Shown here: one piece after another, positions 17,993-25,388 of the stretch | How the letters are laid out: each line of letters opens with the position of its first letter | Numbering within the stretch: the stretch's first letter is position 1 | Assembly: GCA_002716825.1 (NCBI GenBank) | Contig: PBCC01000033.1 | Span: 1-38,963, forward strand | Direction of reading: 5' to 3' | From: Halobacteriovorax sp. | GTDB taxonomy: Bacteria > Bdellovibrionota > Bacteriovoracia > Bacteriovoracales > Bacteriovoracaceae | DNA: 38,963 bases | Position numbers and translations under genes: made by a program | Notes under the pieces: model-generated | The model's database searches: none | What the model saw: only the letters and a program-made list of their open reading frames with translations | Told to the model about the DNA's origin: nothing

Positions 17993-18904
17993 TTATATTC
18001 TCTTATTTGTTTGATAAACAATGTCTTCAAGTGTCGGATTAACTTCTAAAAAGCGCACCAACTCGCCTTTTTGCGAACTCAGAGCTGCCAAAAGTTCATT
18101 ACGATTTTCTTTTTTTATAATTATTTTCGAGTATCCGTCCGCAAGCGATATTATGTCACCTAGAGACTTAAACTGATCACTATCACTAACTTTATATATG
18201 ACTTCGCAAAGACCGCTTGATCTACTTACCAGAAGGTCGCTAACCTTTCCGTCATAGATCATGCTTCCTTTATCTAAAACTATAAGTGAGCTACATATCT
18301 CTTCAATATCTGAAACAATATGACTACTAAAAAATATTGTCTTGCCTGCTTTATTAAGTTCGACCATGACATCTTTTATTTCTTTGCGCCCAACTGGATC
18401 TAGACCAGATACGGGTTCATCTAAAATTAAAAAATTAGGATCATGGACGAGACAGGCGACAAAGCCAATTCTCTGGAGCATACCCTTTGAATAATTATGC
18501 AATTTTCTATCAAGGGCGTGATCGATTCCCAGCCTTTCGCCCCAGTGCTTAATTTGAGCTCTGTAATCCGGTCGTTTCATGTCGTGTAGCTTGGCCATAT
18601 ATTCAACAAAATCTTGACCGGTTAAGTTGGCATGAAAGTATGGTCGCTCTGGTAAATATCCCAAGTTCTTAATAAATTGCTTATAGCTTGATCCGAACTT
18701 GTTTGAGTACCTGACTTGACCGCTATCAGATTGAATAAAGTTTAGTATAATTTTAATGGACGTTGTCTTACCAGCACCATTAGCGCCGAGAAATCCACAG
18801 ATATCACCATCATTGACAGAAAAACTAACTTTTTTAAGCGCTTCGAAGCGACTCTTAAAAAGATCTTTTTTAAATGTTTTTTGAATATCTACCAGCTCGA
18901 TCAT
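17993..18904 (-). CDS. ABC transporter ATP-binding protein in the pilus locus (PilH-like by position)
   Basis: 303 residues. Motifs run in order: Walker A GANGAGKTTS (about 40-49), signature YSKGMLQRIGF, Walker B FLILDEPVSGLDP and the switch histidine in FFSSHIVSD. The ~80-residue C-terminal extension is typical of ABC-2 exporters such as the NatA/GldA/YbhF type. The ATG at 18904 has no Shine-Dalgarno and lies 7 bases from a TATAAT, which suggests a leaderless message. The partner permease follows with no gap. M. xanthus PilH is the obvious functional parallel. Confidence 0.92.
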   Translation of the reverse strand: MIELVDIQKTFKKDLFKSRFEALKKVSFSVNDGDICGFLGANGAGKTTSIKIILNFIQSDSGQVRYSNKFGSSYKQFIKNLGYLPERPYFHANLTGQDFVEYMAKLHDMKRPDYRAQIKHWGERLGIDHALDRKLHNYSKGMLQRIGFVACLVHDPNFLILDEPVSGLDPVGRKEIKDVMVELNKAGKTIFFSSHIVSDIEEICSSLIVLDKGSMIYDGKVSDLLVSRSSGLCEVIYKVSDSDQFKSLGDIISLADGYSKIIIKKENRNELLAALSSQKGELVRFLEVNPTLEDIVYQTNKRI

Positions 18905-18930
18905 AAATCAATTATAATCGTTTCATGATT
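18898..18930. promoter_or_regulatory. Symmetric divergent promoter, probably leaderless on both sides
   Basis: Only 20 bp (18905-18924) separate two opposed ATG codons. The centre ATTATAAT (18911-18918) is a perfect palindrome that reads TATAAT on both strands: 18913-18918 on plus and 18911-18916 on minus. Each -10 lies 6-7 bases from the start codon it faces, and neither start has a Shine-Dalgarno. The dyad extends outward to ATCAT/ATGAT at the ends. TTGTAA on the minus strand, 16 bp from the -10, is a partial -35. No clear -35 is visible for the plus direction. Confidence 0.6.
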
Positions 18931-19749
18931 CATTACAATCTTAAATACCTTGGAAAGAGTCTTTGCATTATCTTAGTGCTGGGTACACTGATAGGCTCTG
19001 CTTCAGCGCTGAAGAAACACTTTCCCCTTAAGCCGCCCTTAGTAAACAAAGAGAATACTTCAATTAATTTAAAACCGATTCTCTATCAAACATTCACTCT
19101 AGGTTATTCACGACTTTTAAGCTCAACTCTATGGATAGCAACACTTCTTGAAAGCGACATTGAACATTATAAAGGCAAAAAAAACTCTTGGATGTACTAC
19201 CGATTTTTAGCCATTTCAAAGCTTGAACCTCGATTTTATCAAAACTATCTATTTGGAGGTCAATACCTATCAATTATTAAGGATGATATTTTTGGGGCTG
19301 ATCATATCTACAGTCTCGGCTTAAAACTTTATCCCGCAGACTTTAAATTAAATTATCACGCTGGATTTAATGCTGCGTTTGAAATTGGCGATTATTCGCT
19401 CGCACTTAAATATTATAATTCGATTTACGACTTACCCGAAGTGCAGACAAAGTATCCATCACTCCTCTCCATTATTAACAAACTAAGGCTTAGTAGCGGA
19501 CAATTAAACCTGAAAGAAGTTTTTGACCTTATGCTACTGAGCCGTCAAAACTCGACCAATGAGGCGGTTAATAAGTCGCTTGATCATTACCTCTACTCAA
19601 TAAAAGCAGAACTAGACCTTATTTGTCTTAATTCTCGCGCAACAGACAACTGTAGTAAACATGACTACTTTGGAGAAACATACAAGAGAACTCCAGATGG
19701 AAACTGGCGAGCACAGAAAGAATGGGTGCCGTACCGTTTAAAAAAATAG
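18925..19749 (+). CDS. Membrane-anchored TPR-like protein of the pilus locus (PilG-like by position)
   Basis: 274 residues of unknown family. A hydrophobic N-terminal segment (about residues 9-28, LGKSLCIILVLGTLIGSASA) acts as an anchor or signal; the rest would be periplasmic. The middle (about 85-190) reads as helical TPR-like repeats (RFYQNYLFGGQYLSIIKDD; KLNYHAGFNAAFEIGDYSLALKYY). Two cysteines near residues 231 and 241 could pair. It is the only large plus-strand gene, sitting between pilA and the ABC ATPase, exactly where M. xanthus has pilG, an accessory pilus gene. Homology to PilG is not shown. The stop codon lies inside the terminator hairpin of pilA. Confidence 0.85.
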   Translation: MIHYNLKYLGKSLCIILVLGTLIGSASALKKHFPLKPPLVNKENTSINLKPILYQTFTLGYSRLLSSTLWIATLLESDIEHYKGKKNSWMYYRFLAISKLEPRFYQNYLFGGQYLSIIKDDIFGADHIYSLGLKLYPADFKLNYHAGFNAAFEIGDYSLALKYYNSIYDLPEVQTKYPSLLSIINKLRLSSGQLNLKEVFDLMLLSRQNSTNEAVNKSLDHYLYSIKAELDLICLNSRATDNCSKHDYFGETYKRTPDGNWRAQKEWVPYRLKK

Positions 19750-19770
19750 CCCCGCACAAAGGCGAGGCTA
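19740..19770 (-). terminator. Intrinsic terminator of pilA
   Basis: On the minus strand a hairpin with arms TAGCC...GGCTA plus CGC/GCG (one mismatch, 6-base loop; 19747-19770) is followed directly by seven T (19740-19746), a good rho-independent terminator 24 bp after the pilA stop. The same hairpin faces the plus-strand gene, whose TAG stop is its first three bases. On the plus side the trailing sequence is only moderately T-rich, so termination there is less certain. Confidence 0.85.
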
Positions 19771-19793
19771 TTATACTCTCTTAATTTTAATTC

Positions 19794-20366
19794 TTAATAG
19801 CCTCTATTCCCCTGGGTCATGAACTTGTTCTGGTCAATTGCCCACTGGCTTGTAGCACCGTTTGTGGTGGAACCGTCGGTTCTAATGATGCCTTCAGCAC
19901 CTGCGACGAAAGCCGTCTGACTTGTCGCTATTGTTAAAGTGCTGTGGGTTGGTAGTGTTACTGTTGGAGTACCTGTACCTGCCTTACCTGCACGATACCA
20001 GTTTGTACCTTCAGCAGAAGTTTGTGTACAACCAGTGCTTAAGCTGGTGCTAACACCCGCGGCTAGAGTTAGAGCCGCTACCCCGACAGAATAATAGCGA
20101 TTTAAACGCTCATTAGACGCATCATAACCAATATATGCTAAACAACTCGCATAAGTATCGTAGTCAGCAGCAGTTGCTAATTGAGCTGAATAAAGTGCGG
20201 CTAACTGAAGCTTTGCCTCTGAAGTTTTTGACTTGGCTTGATATTGCTTAAAGTTAGGAATGGCAACAGCTGAAAGAATACCAATAATGGCAACAACAAC
20301 CATAAGCTCAACGAGCGTAAAACCAGACTGCGTTCGGACTTTAAAGTCCTTAAAAAAAGTACCCAT
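19794..20366 (-). CDS. pilA: Type IV pilin, major subunit PilA
   Basis: 190-residue prepilin. A 15-residue basic leader ends in Gly (QSG), followed by the mature N-terminus [20 protein letters not shown] with Phe+1 and Glu+5, the class III signal cut by PilD. The hydrophobic helix runs to about residue 40. The globular part has two cysteines (in [10 protein letters not shown] and STGCTQTS) that could form a disulfide loop, and is Thr/Ser/Ala-rich. The start is the ATG at 20366 because a strong GGAGG lies five bases upstream; a GTG 12 bases earlier lies in front of that site and is rejected. It follows pilC after a 250-bp structured leader and ends at an intrinsic terminator. Confidence 0.97.
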   Translation of the reverse strand: MGTFFKDFKVRTQSGFTLVELMVVVAIIGILSAVAIPNFKQYQAKSKTSEAKLQLAALYSAQLATAADYDTYASCLAYIGYDASNERLNRYYSVGVAALTLAAGVSTSLSTGCTQTSAEGTNWYRAGKAGTGTPTVTLPTHSTLTIATSQTAFVAGAEGIIRTDGSTTNGATSQWAIDQNKFMTQGNRGY

Positions 20367-20371
20367 ACGAA

Positions 20372-20376
20372 CCTCC
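20372..20376 (-). promoter_or_regulatory. Ribosome-binding site fixing the pilA start
   Basis: GGAGG on the minus strand, five bases before the ATG at 20366. It abuts the palindrome CCACTAGTGG (20375-20384) and shares GG with its right arm, so local folding could modulate access. Confidence 0.75.
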
Positions 20377-20384
20377 ACTAGTGG

Positions 20385-20540
20385 TCAATTAAGATGACCT
20401 GTTTCTTCTGCACCACTGGCATTAAGAGCCAGTAATTTAGAAGTCGGAATTGAAAGCCAGATCGTCTTAAACCCGAAACTTTGTAGACATTGAGAGCCCA
20501 CATCATTTCTTGCCAAGAACCCACTTGCTTTCAATTTCAT
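20385..20540 (-). CDS. Possible 51-residue leader ORF upstream of pilA
   Basis: A short open frame in the pilC-pilA gap: ATG at 20540, TGA at 20385-20387, 51 residues starting MKLKASGFLARND and ending EETGHLN. It has a good ribosome-binding site (TAGGAG, four bases before the ATG; 20545-20550) and begins about 20 bases after the predicted transcript start. The stop lies 18 bp before the pilA ATG, close enough for translational coupling. The sequence has no recognisable domain, signal or membrane segment, so it may act as a leader whose translation matters more than its product. It may also be chance. Confidence 0.35.
   Translation of the reverse strand: MKLKASGFLARNDVGSQCLQSFGFKTIWLSIPTSKLLALNASGAEETGHLN
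20415..20433 (-). promoter_or_regulatory. Hairpin in the pilA leader
   Basis: Perfect 6-bp stem ACTGGC/GCCAGT (20415-20420 and 20428-20433) with a 7-base loop, not followed by a T-run. On the transcript, AGTGGT (20413-20418) overlaps the 3' arm of this stem. AGTGGT can instead pair with ACCACT (20380-20385), just before the pilA ribosome-binding site, so the two pairings exclude each other. Confidence 0.5.
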
Positions 20541-20564
20541 TTTACTCCTAATCGGTACAAAACA

Positions 20565-20570
20565 ATTATA
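20565..20570 (-). promoter_or_regulatory. Candidate -10 element of the pilA promoter
   Basis: A perfect TATAAT on the minus strand in an AT-rich stretch 47 bp after pilC. The best -35 at normal spacing is poor (TTATGT at 16 bp), so an activator or another sigma factor may be involved. A sigma-54-like TTGCT lies further upstream, but its -24 half is not convincing. The predicted start is near 20558. Confidence 0.4.
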
Positions 20571-20616
20571 TATTTATTTAATTGTGACATAAGTTGTAAT
20601 TTCAGCAAGTTAAATT

Positions 20617-21834
20617 CTAGTTGCCACCGGCCGACATAAAGATTGGAAGGTACATAGCGACCAAAACAATTGCCACCATGCCGCCTAAGAACACGATAAT
20701 AAAGGGTTCGATCAGCTTGGTCATATTGGTCACCAATTCATTAACTTCGTCCTCGAAGACCTCTGCGACTTTTTCAAGCATATCGTCAACTCGCCCCGTT
20801 TGCTCACCAACACGGATCATCTGGCTCACCATATCTGGAAAATAGTCGATCTTAGTTAGAGGCTCAGTTAATGTTTTACCTTGCTCGATCGCCTTTCTGA
20901 CGGTTTTAAGGTCTTTAGCCACGACTCCGTTATCAATCGTCTCAACGCAAATCTCTAGCGAGTCAATTAGTGAGACGCCTGAACTAAGAAGCGTCGACAT
21001 GGTTCTACAAAAGGAGGCTAGATTACCTTTAACCACGATAGGGCCAAAGACTGGAAGTCTCATCATAAAATTATCAAAGGCAACTTTACCAGTCTCTGTC
21101 TTAATATAGTTTTGAAGCAGAATAACTAAAACGATCAATCCAGGAATTCCCACCAGTGAATATTCTTGAATGAAATTAGAGCAATCAATCACCATCTGAG
21201 TAATCCATGGCGGCTCTTGGCCAGTGTCTTTGAGCATGTCCACAAATTGCGGAACAACGAAAGTCATTAAGCCCCAAATCACAGCAAGCCCGACAAAGAC
21301 TACAATGGCTGGATAGGTCATGGCCGATTTAATCTGAGCCTTAATCTTCTCAGCGCGGTCCATATGCTCGCCGAGTTTTTTTAGAATATCATCGAGAATA
21401 CCACCTGCTTCACCGGCCTTGACGAGATTGCAATAAAGGCGATCAAAGCCCTTTTGCTTGCTCATAGCCTCAGCCAGTGTCTTTCCTTCACCGACATCAA
21501 TCGAGATTGTTTTAACGGCATTTTTTAGAGAGGGATTTCTCTCTGACTTAAATAGAATCTCAAGCGCCTGAATAATTGGAACACCGGCGTCAGTCATAAT
21601 TGCCAACTGCTTAGTAAAGGTCATAAGTTCTTTAGGTCCAAAGGATTTGGCCAAGCCCTTGGCCACCATCCACTCACCGATATCGAACTCTAAAAAAGAA
21701 GGTGGCGTAATTTTTTTTACACGAATGCCCTTGGCACGCAACGTACGGCGTACTTCCTTTTCGTCAGCGGCGTTAACCGTACCGCTTTCTCGCTGGCCGT
21801 CCTTATTGAGGCCTTCCCAGCCGTAATTCGCCAT
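20617..21834 (-). CDS. pilC: Type IV pilus inner-membrane platform protein PilC
   Basis: 405 residues, GspF/PilC family. It is the platform in the inner membrane that couples the PilB and PilT motors to pilin assembly. Two repeated GspF domains are visible, the first around residues 68-190 (LMTFTKQLAIMTDAGVPIIQ; GFDRLYCNLVKAGEAGGILDDIL). The second is around 270-395 (FCRTMSTLLSSGVSLIDSLE; VSQMIRVGEQTGRVDDMLEK). Three membrane helices are present, one after each repeat region and one near the end (IIVFLGGMVAIVLVAMYLPIF). The N-terminus starts MANYGWEGLNKDGQRESG. It lies 18 bp after pilT. Confidence 0.97.
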   Translation of the reverse strand: MANYGWEGLNKDGQRESGTVNAADEKEVRRTLRAKGIRVKKITPPSFLEFDIGEWMVAKGLAKSFGPKELMTFTKQLAIMTDAGVPIIQALEILFKSERNPSLKNAVKTISIDVGEGKTLAEAMSKQKGFDRLYCNLVKAGEAGGILDDILKKLGEHMDRAEKIKAQIKSAMTYPAIVVFVGLAVIWGLMTFVVPQFVDMLKDTGQEPPWITQMVIDCSNFIQEYSLVGIPGLIVLVILLQNYIKTETGKVAFDNFMMRLPVFGPIVVKGNLASFCRTMSTLLSSGVSLIDSLEICVETIDNGVVAKDLKTVRKAIEQGKTLTEPLTKIDYFPDMVSQMIRVGEQTGRVDDMLEKVAEVFEDEVNELVTNMTKLIEPFIIVFLGGMVAIVLVAMYLPIFMSAGGN

Positions 21835-21852
21835 CTTAACTTTCCCTCTTCA

Positions 21853-22965
21853 CTATTCTTTTAATCCAAGCTTTTTAGCTAATTCTTCAGGTACCGTTGC
21901 ATAACTCATGGCCGTCTCTGGTGAGATCAAGCCCGATTCAACAAATCTGACAAGCGACTGGTTCATCGTCACCATGCCGGTTTTATCTTGTCCAATTTGC
22001 ATCTGTGAATAAATTTGGTGAACCTTGTCTTCACGAATAAGATTTCTAATCCCTGTTGTTGGGACCATTACTTCCATTGCGGCGACTCGTCCCGGTTCAA
22101 ACGACTTAGGAATAAGCTGCTGGGCCACAACACCTTGGAGAACAAATGATAAAAGTGTTCGAATCTGTTCTTGCTGGTCAGATGGGAAAACGTTCACAAT
22201 ACGATTGATCGTTTGCACACACGAGTTGGTGTGAAGCGTACCAAAAACTAAGTGTCCAGTTTCTGCAATAGTCAGGGCCGCTTCAATTGTCTCAGCATCT
22301 CTAAGCTCACCCACCAAAACAATATCTGGATCCTGTCTTAGAAGTGACTTGAGTGCTTTATGGAATGATAATGTATCCGTACCAATTTCTCGTTGATTCA
22401 CGATACAGTTTTTATGTGGATGCACGAATTCGATAGGATCTTCTAGTGTAATGATATGACCGGCTTCTTTTTCATTAAGTCGATCTAGGAGTGCTGCAAG
22501 GGTCGTAGATTTACCCGAACCAGTCGGACCAGTAACAAGGATTAGACCGTTTGAAACATCTGTCATTTCAAGTAAAACATTTGGAAGATTAAGTGCTTTG
22601 AAATCAGGAATGATGCTTGGAATTGTTCTAAAAACAGCAGCAACTCCACCTTTAGAATAAAAAACGTTGGCACGAAAACGCGCGAGACCTTTAATCCCAA
22701 AGGAAAAGTCGAGCTCCATATTCTTTTCATACTCGGCGCGCTGGTTCTCAGAAAGAATTTGATACACAAGTCGCTTTGTATCCTCTCCACTCAATGATGG
22801 AATTTTAACTCTCACAACTTCGCCGTTAACTCTCAGTCCAGGGGAGGAGCCAACTGTTATATGTAAATCCGATGCCCCACTATCAATCATCAGCTTAAAG
22901 AGCTGCTGGATCTTAACTTCTCCTGCTCCGCCCTGCTTGGTTTTAGTAACTGTTTGATCCGACAT
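21853..22965 (-). CDS. pilT: Type IV pilus retraction ATPase PilT
   Basis: 370 residues. A hexameric motor ATPase that powers pilus disassembly. It has Walker A GPTGSGKSTT (about residues 145-154), Asp box ITLEDPIEF, Walker B ILVGELRDAETIEAAL and His box TGHLVFGTLHTN. The retraction-specific C-terminal motif GIRNLIRED corresponds to the AIRNLIRE of PilT proteins and separates it from PilB. The ATG at 22965 follows AAGGAG, and the pilB stop lies inside that site, so the two genes are tightly coupled. Confidence 0.97.
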   Translation of the reverse strand: MSDQTVTKTKQGGAGEVKIQQLFKLMIDSGASDLHITVGSSPGLRVNGEVVRVKIPSLSGEDTKRLVYQILSENQRAEYEKNMELDFSFGIKGLARFRANVFYSKGGVAAVFRTIPSIIPDFKALNLPNVLLEMTDVSNGLILVTGPTGSGKSTTLAALLDRLNEKEAGHIITLEDPIEFVHPHKNCIVNQREIGTDTLSFHKALKSLLRQDPDIVLVGELRDAETIEAALTIAETGHLVFGTLHTNSCVQTINRIVNVFPSDQQEQIRTLLSFVLQGVVAQQLIPKSFEPGRVAAMEVMVPTTGIRNLIREDKVHQIYSQMQIGQDKTGMVTMNQSLVRFVESGLISPETAMSYATVPEELAKKLGLKE

Positions 22966-22974
22966 GGATGCTCC

Positions 22975-24648
22975 TTAAAATTTATCTGAACCCGAGTTCA
23001 TCACAGCTTCATCGAGAGTCGTTAGACCTTGAGCGACCTTGGTTAGCGCCGACATTCTTAGTGTCTTCATACCGTCCTTGATTGCCTGTTTTTTAATATC
23101 ATCAGAAGACGAGTTTCTAAGAATGAGATCCTTCAGACCTGGAGTCATCCCCATCACTTCGTAAATAGCTACTCGACCCTTATAGCCCGTATTATTGCAG
23201 TAATCGCAACCTTCGCCTTTATAGACTTTAATTTTTGAGGCTGACTGGGGCGCAATGCCACAGGCTACTAATTCCTCAACACCTACTTTATGTTCAACCT
23301 TGCACTCGACACATATGCGTCGACATAGTCTTTGTGCCACGATTACATTGAGGGCACCCACGACTAAAAACGGCTCAATTCCCATATTGATCAAACGAGT
23401 GACCGTTGAGGGAGCATCATTTGTATGAAGTGTAGAGAGAACGAGGTGACCAGTTAAGGCTGCCTCAACAGCAATTTCACCAACCTCAAGGTCGCGAATC
23501 TCTCCCACCATAATAATGTCGGGGTCTTGTCTTAAGAATGACTTCAATGCAGAGGCGAATGTTAATCCAATATCGCGACGAACGTTCACCTGATTAATGC
23601 CCTGTAGATTAAATTCAACGGGGTCTTCAGCTGTTGAAATATTTGTTGCTACTTTATTGAGGTCAGCGATCGCTGAATAAAGCGTTGTCGTCTTACCTGA
23701 ACCTGTTGGACCTGTGACCAAACACATTCCAAAAGGTTGATAAATGCCTTCCTTGAAAACAGCTAATTGCTTTGCTTCAAAGCCAAGCTTTGTCATATCG
23801 AGCTGAAGGTTAGATGAATCCAGGAGTCGAAGCACAATTTTTTCACCAAAAAGCGTCGGCAAGGATGAAACGCGATAATCAATAGGCGCGCCACCAATTT
23901 GCAGCTTAATTCTCCCATCCTGTGGTTTTCTTCGCTCGGCGATATCCATTTGAGCCATGATCTTCAATCGCGAAATCATAGGCAGCATCAGTTTTTTCTG
24001 TGGTTCGGCCATTTCGACTAGCTTTCCATCAATGCGAAAGCGAATACGAAATATTTTTTCATAGGGTTCAATATGAATATCTGAAGCTTTTTTAATGAAA
24101 GCTTCGGCCAGAATACGATTAACAAATGTAATCATCTCCGAGCCAATATCCTCTTCTCTTACTGTTTCGTTATCCTTTCCCTGATCGGGAAGAACCTCTT
24201 TAATAGTGGATAGTAGCTCATCAATTGACTCTGTTACGCGTGAATAGATCTTCTCCCAAGCGGAGAGGTTGGTGAGAATAAACTCGACTGGGCTTTGAAA
24301 CACAGACTGAAGCTCGGCCCTCAGATTAACAACCGAAGGATCAAAAATAGCCAGACTAACGGCAGACGAACTTTTTTGAATCGGCAGCATTCTATATTTA
24401 AGAACATCAGATTTTTTTGAGAGTTTAAGAATGCGTTCTTTAATTTTTGCTTTAGATAGATCAATAAACGTTAAGTTATAATTTTCGGCCAATTGCTTTG
24501 CAAATTTCACATCGTCAAAGAAATCGAATTGTAAGAGACCAAACTCAGAGACTGTGTTTGGATCTTTATCTAGCATCAGTGGGCGCAGGTCCTTAATCGG
24601 TACCATCCCAGTCTTGCTGATAACTTCGGCAAATTCCTTTCTGAACAT
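22975..24648 (-). CDS. pilB: Type IV pilus extension ATPase PilB
   Basis: 557 residues. A motor ATPase that powers pilin polymerisation. The N-terminal MshEN/GspE-N domain (about 1-150) is followed by the SDIHIEPYE arginine-finger region and Walker A GPTGSGKTTTLYS (about 315). Next come the Asp box STAEDPVEF, Walker B IIMVGEIRDLEVGEIAVEAA and His box LSTLHTNDAPSTVTRL. A zinc-binding tetracysteine follows (CVEC at about 447 and CDYC about 40 residues later), characteristic of PilB and absent from PilT. AGGA lies eight bases before the ATG. It begins the pilB-T-C-A set 53 bp after aroE; only a weak -10 (TATAAA) is visible in that gap, so read-through from aroE is possible. Confidence 0.97.
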   Translation of the reverse strand: MFRKEFAEVISKTGMVPIKDLRPLMLDKDPNTVSEFGLLQFDFFDDVKFAKQLAENYNLTFIDLSKAKIKERILKLSKKSDVLKYRMLPIQKSSSAVSLAIFDPSVVNLRAELQSVFQSPVEFILTNLSAWEKIYSRVTESIDELLSTIKEVLPDQGKDNETVREEDIGSEMITFVNRILAEAFIKKASDIHIEPYEKIFRIRFRIDGKLVEMAEPQKKLMLPMISRLKIMAQMDIAERRKPQDGRIKLQIGGAPIDYRVSSLPTLFGEKIVLRLLDSSNLQLDMTKLGFEAKQLAVFKEGIYQPFGMCLVTGPTGSGKTTTLYSAIADLNKVATNISTAEDPVEFNLQGINQVNVRRDIGLTFASALKSFLRQDPDIIMVGEIRDLEVGEIAVEAALTGHLVLSTLHTNDAPSTVTRLINMGIEPFLVVGALNVIVAQRLCRRICVECKVEHKVGVEELVACGIAPQSASKIKVYKGEGCDYCNNTGYKGRVAIYEVMGMTPGLKDLILRNSSSDDIKKQAIKDGMKTLRMSALTKVAQGLTTLDEAVMNSGSDKF

Positions 24649-24701
24649 AGAGCGTCCTATTAATTTATATGTCTATGTTATCGGAATCACAGAATTTATG
24701 T

Positions 24702-25388
24702 TTAATTTTTTAGCCTAGACCAAAATGCCGCTGCATCCTTTGCTTGTGCCCTAAGTAGATTGAGACCATCTATGTAGCGTCTATCACGTGCAAAGATAAG
24801 CTCATGTTCCTTGTGAGCGTAGTTCATGTCCCAAAATAATGCTCTGGCCGGGATCTCAGCACGAAATACAAACTCTCTAGCACAACAATTCACGATCAAA
24901 ATATTTTTGTCTGATACTTTTTCAAAATCCATCTGCTGGAATAAATTCGGCGTCTCGCTTCTTGACCACTGTTCATATTTTATTTTCAAATGCTCACAAG
25001 CCACTGATGTTACTCGCGCCATCACTCCTGAGCCCAAGATAACCACATACCGATCTCTGGTCATCTCAGGTAATAACTTGAGTAGAGCTGTGTAGTCTGT
25101 ATTAGTGGCCACAAACCCGCTCTCACCTCTGGCGATACAGTTAATGGCATTTAGTTTTTCTACTGGTTTGTCGAAAATCTTAACCGAGTCTAAAAAATGT
25201 TGTTTATAGGGTGCAGTGATATTGAGACCGTCTAGATCTTTGAATAAAACTTCAAGCGATGGAATAGTCATTTCATTTTGAAAATCTAGCAACCTGTATT
25301 TCACTTGCTCTTCGCCATAAATTTCTTGATAGAGCTTTGGCGATAGACTGTGACTGATATTTTTGCCCAAAAGAGCGAGCTTCAACAC
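24702..25388 (-). CDS. aroE: Shikimate dehydrogenase, short form
   Basis: 228 residues against about 270 usual. It reduces 3-dehydroshikimate to shikimate with NADPH. Substrate-site motifs are present: GKNISHSLSPK (the two serines), NITAPYK with the catalytic Lys, INCI (Asn) and NTDYTAL with the catalytic Asp. The C-terminus has GLNLLRAQAKDAAAFW with the conserved Gln. The dinucleotide motif is altered (GSGVMA where GAGGAA is usual) and the NADP-binding domain is shortened. I chose the GTG at 25388 because AAAGG lies seven bases upstream; a TTG at 25394 would leave no spacing. It overlaps the end of ribF by 7 bp. It could be a divergent AroE-family enzyme. Confidence 0.85.
   Translation of the reverse strand: MLKLALLGKNISHSLSPKLYQEIYGEEQVKYRLLDFQNEMTIPSLEVLFKDLDGLNITAPYKQHFLDSVKIFDKPVEKLNAINCIARGESGFVATNTDYTALLKLLPEMTRDRYVVILGSGVMARVTSVACEHLKIKYEQWSRSETPNLFQQMDFEKVSDKNILIVNCCAREFVFRAEIPARALFWDMNYAHKEHELIFARDRRYIDGLNLLRAQAKDAAAFWSRLKN

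Noticed and set aside
20590-20625. Sigma-54 promoter for pilA
   Set aside because: A TTGCT -12 half is present at the pilC end, but the -24 GG element at the correct spacing is missing.
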